Shown: in pieces, positions 7,411-14,150 of the stretch
Numbering within the stretch: the first letter of the stretch is position 1
How the letters are laid out: each line of letters starts with the position of its first letter
From: an uncultured Bacillaceae bacterium
GTDB taxonomy: Bacteria > Bacillota > Bacilli > Bacillales > Caldibacillaceae
DNA: 27,780 nt
Reading direction: 5' to 3'
Assembly: GCA_937951955.1 (NCBI GenBank)
Contig: CALGAD010000165.1
Span: forward strand, 1 to 27,780
The notes under the pieces: model-generated
Databases searched by the model: none
Told to the model about the DNA's origin: nothing
The model's input: only the letters and a program-made list of their open reading frames with translations
Program-made: the position numbers and the translations under genes

Positions 7411-8997
7411 ATGGACGAAAGAGAGCGCCTACACGGTCAACAGATTAAACTTTCAGATGCTCCAGCGGACAAAAAATCCGCCCGGGACAATCTGAAACGG
7501 ATCAGGGAAATGAGTAGTGAAGAAATGATTGCCAAATACTTTGGCGCAGCTACATTCCAACCTCCTAACTTAAGAGAAGCCCGGCGCAGAAGAAAGAACG
7601 CTGTTGGGTTTGAAAATTTCGAAATTCCCGAAGAGCTGCGCGGCATGGGGAACGGACGCAAATTTTTAATCAAAACATATGGCTGTCAAATGAACGAACA
7701 TGATACGGAAGTCATGGCCGGTATCTTTATGGAACTCGGCTATGAACCGGCAGAGGATGTAAAAGATGCCGATGTGATTTTATTAAACACATGCGCGATC
7801 CGGGAAAATGCGGAAAACCGGGTATTCGGTGAACTCGGTCATTTAAAACCACTGAAAAGAGAAAAGCCGGATCTTCTCCTCGGTGTGTGCGGCTGCATGG
7901 CCCAGGAGGAAAGCGTCGTCAACAAAATTTTGCAAAAATACCAGTACGTCGATATTATTTTCGGTACCCATAATATCCACCGCTTACCGAATATTTTACA
8001 AGAGGCATATATGTCCAAAGAAATGGTGGTGGAGGTATGGTCGAAGGAAGGAGATATTATTGAAAACCTTCCAAAGGCCCGGATGGGTAAAATTAAAGCC
8101 TGGGTCAATATCATGTACGGCTGCGATAAGTTCTGCACCTATTGTATCGTGCCGTATACCCGCGGAAAAGAACGGAGCCGGAGACCGGAAGATATTATCG
8201 CTGAAGTGCGTGAACTGGCCCGGCAAGGCTATCAAGAAGTCACCCTTCTCGGTCAAAACGTAAACGCCTACGGTAAAGATTTTACGGATATTGACTATCG
8301 ATTTGGCGATTTGATGGATGATCTGAGAAAAATTGATATTCCGCGGATTCGCTTTACAACAAGTCACCCTCGAGATTTTGACGATCATTTAATTGAAGTT
8401 CTAGCAAAAGGTGGAAATCTTGTCGAACATATTCACTTGCCGGTACAGTCCGGTTCGAGTGAAATTTTGAAAATCATGGGACGCGTTTACACCCGGGAAT
8501 CTTTTCTTGAACTTGTTGAGAAAATTAAAAAGGCGATCCCGAACGTTGTCCTCACGACCGATATTATCGTCGGTTTCCCGAATGAGACGGAAGAACAGTT
8601 CGAAGAAACGCTGTCTCTCTATCGTGAGGTTGGTTTTGATTCGGCCTATACTTTCATTTACTCACCAAGGGAAGGTACACCTGCCGCCCGTATGAAGGAT
8701 AATGTGCCGATGGAAGTGAAAAAAGAACGTCTGCAGCGTTTGAACAAGCTCGTTGCTGAAATTGCCTTAGAAAAGAATAAAGCGTATGAAGGGAAAACCG
8801 TTGAAGTTTTAGTTGAAGGCGAATCGAAAACGAACCCGGACGTCCTTGCCGGTTACACCCGAGGAAATAAACTCGTTAACTTCGTCGGTCCGAAATCTGT
8901 GATCGGAAAACTCGTGAATGTTAAAATAACCGAAGCAAGAACGTGGACATTACGAGGGGTTATGGAGGAAGAAGGTCAACAAGCCGAGGTGGTATAG
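7411..8997 (+). CDS. miaB: tRNA-2-methylthio-N6-dimethylallyladenosine synthase MiaB
   Basis: A 528-residue radical-SAM methylthiotransferase that converts i6A37 to ms2i6A37 in tRNAs reading UNN codons. A Bacillus-type N-terminal extension of about 80 residues precedes the MTTase domain, which has cluster cysteines Cys92 (KTYGCQMNEHD), Cys128 (NTCAIRENAE) and Cys160/Cys162 (GVCGCMAQ). The radical-SAM motif CxxxCxxC is Cys238/Cys242/Cys245 (YGCDKFCTYC). A TRAM domain follows from about residue 450. AAAGGAG lies 6 nt before the ATG. The stop codon directly abuts the ricA ATG. MiaA, which makes its substrate, is encoded at 16184 in the same window. Confidence 0.98.
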   Translation: MDERERLHGQQIKLSDAPADKKSARDNLKRIREMSSEEMIAKYFGAATFQPPNLREARRRRKNAVGFENFEIPEELRGMGNGRKFLIKTYGCQMNEHDTEVMAGIFMELGYEPAEDVKDADVILLNTCAIRENAENRVFGELGHLKPLKREKPDLLLGVCGCMAQEESVVNKILQKYQYVDIIFGTHNIHRLPNILQEAYMSKEMVVEVWSKEGDIIENLPKARMGKIKAWVNIMYGCDKFCTYCIVPYTRGKERSRRPEDIIAEVRELARQGYQEVTLLGQNVNAYGKDFTDIDYRFGDLMDDLRKIDIPRIRFTTSHPRDFDDHLIEVLAKGGNLVEHIHLPVQSGSSEILKIMGRVYTRESFLELVEKIKKAIPNVVLTTDIIVGFPNETEEQFEETLSLYREVGFDSAYTFIYSPREGTPAARMKDNVPMEVKKERLQRLNKLVAEIALEKNKAYEGKTVEVLVEGESKTNPDVLAGYTRGNKLVNFVGPKSVIGKLVNVKITEARTWTLRGVMEEEGQQAEVV

Positions 8998-9432
8998 ATG
9001 GGGTATAGTAAAGAAGAAATATTGGATAAAGCCCGGGAATTGGCAAAGATGATCGCTGATACCGAGGAAGTCCAATTTTTTAAAAAAGCAGAAGCGAAAA
9101 TTAATGAGAATCAAAAAGTCCAGAAAAAAATCGCCGCGATTAAAACTTTGCAAAAACAAGCGGTGAATTTACAAAATTATGGCAAGTTTAATGCATTAAA
9201 AGAAGTGGAAGCAAAAATTGAGGCACTGGAAAAAGAAATCGATGAAATTCCGGTTGTACAGGAATTCAAAGAGTCCCAGTATGATGTGAACGAGCTATTG
9301 CAAATGGTGACAAATACAATTGCCAATACCGTAACAAATGAAATTATTGAATCAACGGGTGGCGATCTGCTTCACGGGAAAACCGGTGCCCAGGTGAAAA
9401 GTTCAAAACGGCAGCGCATTGAACTAAAATAA
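8998..9432 (+). CDS. ricA: RicA (YmcA), YlbF/YmcA-family regulator of competence, sporulation and RNA processing
   Basis: A 144-residue helical, Lys/Glu-rich protein of the YlbF/YmcA family. The C-terminal segment 'NEIIESTGGDLLHGKTGAQV' is characteristic of RicA. With RicF and RicT it forms the Ric (Y) complex, which directs RNase Y cleavage and supports competence, biofilm formation and sporulation in B. subtilis. The ATG immediately follows the miaB stop, and its SD (GAGGTGG) lies within the last miaB codons, so translation is coupled. No cysteine is present in the whole protein, which is notable because the B. subtilis Ric complex carries iron-sulfur clusters. A strong terminator follows. 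Confidence 0.95.
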   Translation: MGYSKEEILDKARELAKMIADTEEVQFFKKAEAKINENQKVQKKIAAIKTLQKQAVNLQNYGKFNALKEVEAKIEALEKEIDEIPVVQEFKESQYDVNELLQMVTNTIANTVTNEIIESTGGDLLHGKTGAQVKSSKRQRIELK

Positions 9433-9445
9433 AATTGATGCAATG

Positions 9446-9487
9446 AAAAGGGGCTTTTCTTTCAAACGCAAGGAAAAGCCCTTTTTT
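9446..9487 (+). terminator. Terminator of miaB-ricA
   Basis: GGGCTTTTC (9451-9459) pairs with GAAAAGCCC (9473-9481), extended by A/T pairs, followed by six T residues. Confidence 0.9.
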
Positions 9488-9527
9488 GTGCGAAAAATTT
9501 TCATTTGCAGAAGAGGCAAGGTTTTTA

Positions 9528-9557
9528 TTGAGTTTCCGTACCCGTATGCACTATAAT
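9528..9557 (+). promoter_or_regulatory. Promoter of the metallophosphoesterase gene
   Basis: TTGAGT at 9528-9533 and a perfect TATAAT at 9552-9557 (18-bp spacer), 31 nt before the start codon and after the ricA terminator. Confidence 0.65.
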
Positions 9558-9587
9558 CGAAAAAAATAAACCTTTAGGAGAGTTTGA

Positions 9588-10364
9588 ATGGAATTTTGGG
9601 CGTTATTAATCGGCATCATCGCACTCGGCTGTACGATGATCCTGCACATGTTACAAGAAGCAAAACAAAATCGAGTGCTCTCGTTAAATCTCGAATACGA
9701 TCATTTTCCCGATCATCGGTACGGATTGAGACTATTTTTTATCACAGACATCCACCGCCGGTTGATCGATTTTTCCATTATTGATAGAGTGCGAGGGAAA
9801 GCAGATATCGTGATTATCGGTGGGGATTTAGCGGAAAGGGGCGTAAAATTATCACAAATCCGGGAAAATTTACGGCGATTAAAACGGATTGGTCCCGTCT
9901 TTTTTATCTGGGGGAATAATGATTATGAATTGGGACGGGATCAATTGTTAGAGCTTTTCAAAGAAGAAAGGGTTCATGTTTTAGAAAATGAACATATCAT
10001 GTTGCATACGCGATCGGGCAAGAAAATTGCATTGATTGGCGTTGGTGAAATCGCCTTTGATGACGATGATTTGGAACAAGCTGTAAGCGGTGTGGACCGG
10101 GACGTATTCAAAATCCTGTGCTGTCACAATCCGAAAATTGTCAATCAAATTACAGAGGAGCAGCAAATTGATCTTACAATATGCGGTCATACCCATGGTG
10201 GTCAAATCAACCTGTTCGGGATCGCCCCATATCCACTGGGAGGATTTTTTCATCTGGAGCAAACAGATTTACTCGTGTCAAACGGGTACGGAACTACGAA
10301 ACTACCGTTACGGTTCCGGGCAAAAGTTGAAACGCATATCATTACAATTAAGGGAAAGTCATAG
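9588..10364 (+). CDS. Membrane-anchored calcineurin-like metallophosphoesterase
   Basis: A 258-residue protein. An N-terminal membrane segment (residues 2-22) is followed by a metallophosphatase fold with all metal motifs in order: D-x-H (FITDIHRR, about 53-57), GGD (IIGGDLAERG), GN(N)D (WGNNDYEL), CCHNP and GHTHGGQI. The third motif reads GNND where the family norm is GNHD, so the catalytic His is replaced by Asn. Some subfamilies show this; here it could lower or change activity. The substrate is unknown (phosphodiester or phospho-lipid substrates are typical of YkuE-like relatives). TAGGAGA lies 6 nt upstream of the ATG. It separates ricA from cotE, which in B. subtilis are close neighbours. 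No terminator follows, so read-through into cotE is possible. Confidence 0.85.
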   Translation: MEFWALLIGIIALGCTMILHMLQEAKQNRVLSLNLEYDHFPDHRYGLRLFFITDIHRRLIDFSIIDRVRGKADIVIIGGDLAERGVKLSQIRENLRRLKRIGPVFFIWGNNDYELGRDQLLELFKEERVHVLENEHIMLHTRSGKKIALIGVGEIAFDDDDLEQAVSGVDRDVFKILCCHNPKIVNQITEEQQIDLTICGHTHGGQINLFGIAPYPLGGFFHLEQTDLLVSNGYGTTKLPLRFRAKVETHIITIKGKS

Positions 10365-10376
10365 TAAAAAAATGGG

Positions 10377-10475
10377 GAGCGTTATCTCTTTCGTGAAAGA
10401 ATTGTGTGAAATTTCATCACACTAGTCTTTTGTCCCGCATAGGATGAAATGACAAATGTAGAGGAGGTAACGCTC
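10377..10475 (+). other. Self-complementary cotE leader; inverted repeat masks the cotE ribosome binding site
   Basis: Bases 10377-10391 (GAGCGTTATCTCTTT) can pair over 15 bp, with G-U wobbles, with 10461-10475 (GAGGAGGTAACGCTC), which contains the cotE SD GAGGAGG. The 69-nt interior has a smaller hairpin (GTGTGA 10404-10409 / TCACAC 10417-10422) and an alternative pairing of ATTTCATC (10411-10418) with GATGAAAT (10443-10450). Only transcripts starting upstream of 10377 would carry the left arm. Confidence 0.55.
10437..10445 (+). promoter_or_regulatory. Possible SigE-type -10 of cotE
   Basis: GCATAGGAT resembles the mother-cell sigma-E -10 (CATACA-T type). It sits about 33 nt before the cotE start, and B. 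subtilis cotE is driven by sigma-E and sigma-K. The matching -35 is not clear, so this is tentative. Confidence 0.35.
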
Positions 10476-10477
10476 GC

Positions 10478-11020
10478 ATGGCAAAGGCCAGACAGATTAT
10501 AACAAAAGCGGTTGTAGCGAAAGGTAAAAAAGCGACCCAATCCAACCATTCGATTCGTCCTGCACACACCCCATCAAGTATTCTTGGCTGCTGGATCATC
10601 AACCATAAATACGAAGCAAAAAAAGTTGATAAAACTGTGGAAATCCACGGTTCCTACGATATTAACTGCTGGTATTCGTATGAGGATAATACGAAGACCG
10701 ATGTGGTAAATGAGAAGGTTACGTATAAAGATGTTATCCAGCTCAAATATCGTGATGAAAACACGATTGAAGATAAAGAAGTAATCGCCCAGGTCTTACA
10801 GCAGCCAAATTGCGTGGAAGCAGTCATCTCACCGAATGGGAACAAAATTTTAGTCACCGCCGAACGGGAAATGCTCGTTGAATTAATTGGCGAAACGAAA
10901 ATTGTCGTGCTGTTAGCAGATGAAGAAGATTTAGACGATGATGATTTTGACTGGGAATTAGATGATGAAGAACTGGAAGAAATCAATCCCGACTTTTTAG
11001 TAGAAGAGGAAGAAGAATAA
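10478..11020 (+). CDS. cotE: Outer spore coat morphogenetic protein CotE
   Basis: A 180-residue protein matching CotE length and layout. It starts 'MAKARQIITKAVVAKGKK', has the 'HTPSSILGCWIINH' and 'IHGSYDINCWYSY' segments, and ends in a strongly acidic tail (D/E-rich from about residue 148). CotE forms a ring around the forespore and recruits outer-coat proteins; it depends on SpoIVA and is made in the mother cell. A strong SD, GAGGAGG, lies 10 nt before the ATG and is potentially masked by upstream sequence. It is followed by a terminator and then the 21-bp array. Confidence 0.97.
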   Translation: MAKARQIITKAVVAKGKKATQSNHSIRPAHTPSSILGCWIINHKYEAKKVDKTVEIHGSYDINCWYSYEDNTKTDVVNEKVTYKDVIQLKYRDENTIEDKEVIAQVLQQPNCVEAVISPNGNKILVTAEREMLVELIGETKIVVLLADEEDLDDDDFDWELDDEELEEINPDFLVEEEEE

Positions 11021-11031
11021 ATCGTATTGCG

Positions 11032-11060
11032 AAGGCTACTATTGTTGGTAGCCTTTTTTA
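11032..11060 (+). terminator. Terminator of cotE
   Basis: AAGGCTAC (11032-11039) pairs with GTAGCCTT (11048-11055) around an 8-nt loop, followed by TTTTTATTTTT. Confidence 0.9.
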
Positions 11061-11113
11061 TTTTTATTAAAACCCCAGTAGATATGTATTTTGTTGTGAA
11101 TAGATTTACAATC

Positions 11114-11281
11114 TTTCGCAAAATTCGCTTGATATTTCGTGGAATAAAGATATAGTTTCGCAAAATCAAGCTATTGTTTCGCGGTAATCACTTATTCTTT
11201 CGCGAATTCTGAAGCTCATTTCGTGATTTTATTATCTACTTTCGCGAATTTCCTTCCTTCTTTCGCGTGTTTCTAAATATT
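11114..11281. repeat. Array of eight degenerate 21-bp units headed by TTTCG
   Basis: TTTCG occurs at 11114, 11135, 11156, 11177, 11198, 11219, 11240 and 11261, with a spacing of exactly 21 bp every time. Most units begin TTTCGCG/TTTCGCA/TTTCGTG; units 5 and 7 contain the palindrome TTCGCGAA. The remaining 13-15 bases of each unit are AT-rich and poorly conserved. A weaker unit may precede (from 11093), and an inverted motif (TTGCGAAAA) lies at about 11305-11312. The stretch 11061-11516 holds no gene: it contains this array, then about 170 bases of AT-rich sequence, then the mutS promoter. In-frame stops rule out a simple translated repeat. 21 bp equals two helical turns, so the conserved heads all face the same side of the DNA. 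Confidence 0.85.
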
Positions 11282-11470
11282 CATATTTTCCCATCACCAT
11301 CGATTGCGAAAATTACTAGATAGCCTGTCCAAAAAGCGTGGTAAAATAATATTATAACCTGCGGAATCAATGACTATATTTGGCACCGTGACGTTTTAGC
11401 GTTTACATGATTTTTCCTAGTTGATTTAGCATTTCTATTCAATGACTGTTTCTCAAATTTAATAGCTTTA

Positions 11471-11479
11471 TGATATAAT
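11471..11479 (+). promoter_or_regulatory. Extended -10 promoter of mutS-mutL
   Basis: TGATATAAT is an extended -10 (TGN + perfect TATAAT), 38 nt before the mutS ATG. No good -35 hexamer is seen at the expected place, consistent with an extended -10 promoter. Confidence 0.6.
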
Positions 11480-11516
11480 TTTTATCTGTAAAGAAAAGAA
11501 AAAAGGTGTTGGGAAA

Positions 11517-14126
11517 ATGAAACAATATACGCCAATGATCCAACAATATTTACGCATTAAGGCAGAGTATCAAGATGCCTTTTTATTTTTCCGCTTGGGC
11601 GATTTTTATGAGTTGTTTTTTGATGATGCGATTAAAGCTGCTAAAGAACTCGAAATTACCTTAACGAGCCGGGATGGGGGCGGTGATGAAAGAATCCCGA
11701 TGTGTGGTGTACCTTACCATTCGGCTCAAGGATATATAGAAACGTTGATTGAACGAGGTTATAAGGTCGCGATAGCGGAGCAAATGGAAGATCCCCGCAA
11801 AGCGAAGGGAATGGTGAAGCGGGAAGTCGTCCAGCTCATCACACCCGGAACATTAATGGAGGGGCGGCCTTTAGCTGATAAAGAAAACAACTTTATCGCT
11901 TCGATTACCGATTTTCACGACGGTACTTTCGGCCTCTGCTTTATCGATCTTTCCACCGGGGAAAGTCGCATTACGTTAATTAATGAAGGTTGGGATGATT
12001 GTTTAAACGAAATCTCAACCTTGCAGACAAAGGAAGTCGTCGTTGCTTCTGACTTCCCCGAAGACTTTATCAAAGATTTAAAAGATCGCAATGTCGTTGC
12101 GATCTCCTATGAAGATGAAACGAAATTTGTAGAAAACTTCCAACCAATCTTGCAAAATATCCAGCAAGAAAAACTGCGGACGACGGCATCCCGTCTTATC
12201 CATTATTTATACCGGACGCAAAAACGGAGTCTCGATCATCTCCAGCCGATGACGACGTATCAAATCCATGAATATATGAAAATCGACTATTTTTCGAAAC
12301 GCAATCTGGAACTAACCGAATCGATTCGTTCCAAGAGTAAGCGGGGTTCGCTATTATGGCTTCTCGATGAAACGATGACGGCGATGGGCGGACGGCTTTT
12401 AAAACAATGGATCGACCGGCCGCTATTATCGAAAAAAGCCATTGAGGAGCGCCTGCATTTTGTTGAGGTGTTGAAAGAGGCGTATATCGAACGCCAGGAG
12501 CTCCGGGAAACATTAAAACTCGTCTATGATATAGAACGGTTAGCTGGAAAGGTGGCATTCGGTAATGTGAACGCCCGGGAGTTAGTCAGTTTAAAAGCAA
12601 CCTTACAGCAAATACCCGAGCTCAAGCAAATCTTACAAGCGATACCGGATGATGCCTTGCGAGAAAAAGTGGAACGTATCGATCCGTGTGAAGAAGTGGC
12701 AGACTTGATTGCGCGGTCCATCAAAGACAATCCGCCGGTAACGATCACGGAAGGGGATATTATTCGGGACGGCTACAATGAGACGCTGGATCAGTACCGT
12801 TATATAAGCCGGAATGGAAAAACATGGATTGCTGAACTCGAACAAAAAGAGCGTGAAATTACTGGAATTAAATCTTTAAAAGTCGGCTTTAATAAAGTGT
12901 TCGGGTATTATATCGAAGTGACGAAACCGAATTTACATTTACTTCCAGAAGGCAGATATGAACGGAAGCAGACATTGACCAACGCCGAACGATTTGTTAC
13001 CCCGGAATTAAAAGAAAAAGAACAGATGATTCTGGAAGCTGAAGAAAAAATTCAAGAATTGGAATACGACCTATTTATCGAAATACGTGATCAGGTCAAA
13101 CAATATATTCCGCGCCTGCAACAATTAGCCAAAGAAATTAGCGAACTCGATTGTTTACAATGTTTCGCCACGATTAGTGAAAATTACCATTATGTGAAAC
13201 CGGAATTCAGCGATGACGGCACTTTATTGATCAAAGACGGACGCCATCCTGTTGTCGAGAAGGTGATGCCGGTACAAACGTATGTTCCTAATGACTGTTA
13301 TATGAATCAGGATAGACAAATATTATTAATTACCGGACCGAATATGTCCGGAAAAAGTACGTACATGCGGCAAATTGCCTTAACGGCGATATTAGCACAA
13401 ATCGGCTGTTTCGTCCCGGCATCGGAAGCCGTTTTACCGATCTTTGATCAAATCTATACCCGGATTGGGGCAAGTGACGATCTGGTCAGCGGTCAAAGTA
13501 CATTTATGGTTGAGATGCTCGAGGCGAAAAATGCGATCGTCGGAGCGACGGAAAATAGCTTAATCTTGTTTGATGAAATCGGTCGCGGAACATCCACCTA
13601 TGACGGTATGGCCCTGGCACAGGCGATTATCGAATACATTCACGATAAAATTGGGGCGAAAACGTTATTTTCCACCCACTACCATGAGCTAACAGATCTT
13701 GAGGATGAGTTAGCGAAACTGAAAAATGTCCATGTCAGTGCCGTTGAAAAAGATGGCAATGTCGTCTTTTTACACAAAATTAAAGACGGTCCAACAGATC
13801 AAAGTTACGGGATTCATGTTGCCCGGTTAGCTGAGCTGCCGGATGAAGTAATTATAAGAGCACGTGAAATTTTAGAAGATCTCGAAAACGGCCAAAAAGA
13901 AGGGCAGGATAAAGAAGTAGCCATAACAAAAACAAGCGATGCATCGAGCGATGAAGAAATCGTGCAATTATCCTTTTTCGCAGAACCGGAACCGAGCGCA
14001 ACGAACACCTTAAGCGCAAAGGAAAAGAAAGTTTTGCAGGAACTGGAAGCTCTCAATCTACTGGAAATGACACCGCTCGATGCGATGAATACGCTGTTTT
14101 CTTTACAAAAAAAGCTGAAAAAATAA
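11517..14126 (+). CDS. mutS: DNA mismatch repair protein MutS
   Basis: An 869-residue full-length MutS. The N-terminal mismatch-binding domain has the F-x-E-type wedge ('GDFYELFFDDA'). Connector, lever and clamp domains follow. The C-terminal ABC-type ATPase has Walker A GPNMSGKST (about 607-615), Walker B 'LILFDEIGRGTSTYDG' (about 682-697, including the signature) and 'STHYHEL'. MutS recognises mispairs and recruits MutL, which is encoded 24 nt downstream. AAAGGTG is the ribosome binding site. No truncation or motif loss is seen. Confidence 0.99.
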   Translation: MKQYTPMIQQYLRIKAEYQDAFLFFRLGDFYELFFDDAIKAAKELEITLTSRDGGGDERIPMCGVPYHSAQGYIETLIERGYKVAIAEQMEDPRKAKGMVKREVVQLITPGTLMEGRPLADKENNFIASITDFHDGTFGLCFIDLSTGESRITLINEGWDDCLNEISTLQTKEVVVASDFPEDFIKDLKDRNVVAISYEDETKFVENFQPILQNIQQEKLRTTASRLIHYLYRTQKRSLDHLQPMTTYQIHEYMKIDYFSKRNLELTESIRSKSKRGSLLWLLDETMTAMGGRLLKQWIDRPLLSKKAIEERLHFVEVLKEAYIERQELRETLKLVYDIERLAGKVAFGNVNARELVSLKATLQQIPELKQILQAIPDDALREKVERIDPCEEVADLIARSIKDNPPVTITEGDIIRDGYNETLDQYRYISRNGKTWIAELEQKEREITGIKSLKVGFNKVFGYYIEVTKPNLHLLPEGRYERKQTLTNAERFVTPELKEKEQMILEAEEKIQELEYDLFIEIRDQVKQYIPRLQQLAKEISELDCLQCFATISENYHYVKPEFSDDGTLLIKDGRHPVVEKVMPVQTYVPNDCYMNQDRQILLITGPNMSGKSTYMRQIALTAILAQIGCFVPASEAVLPIFDQIYTRIGASDDLVSGQSTFMVEMLEAKNAIVGATENSLILFDEIGRGTSTYDGMALAQAIIEYIHDKIGAKTLFSTHYHELTDLEDELAKLKNVHVSAVEKDGNVVFLHKIKDGPTDQSYGIHVARLAELPDEVIIRAREILEDLENGQKEGQDKEVAITKTSDASSDEEIVQLSFFAEPEPSATNTLSAKEKKVLQELEALNLLEMTPLDAMNTLFSLQKKLKK

Positions 14127-14150
14127 GTCCCATAGATAGGAAGTGATCCC

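Noticed and set aside
10654..11169. Long Ser-rich frame on the minus strand
   Set aside because: Antisense shadow of cotE, whose acidic D/E codons read as Ser/Phe on the other strand; no SD.
11114..11281. CRISPR array
   Set aside because: Units are 21 bp in total, with only about 5-8 conserved bases, no spacer-length sequence between them and no cas genes nearby.
11114..11281. Translated 7-residue repeat
   Set aside because: 21 bp is a multiple of 3, but in-frame stops occur (for example TAG at 11153-11155) and there is no SD or start.
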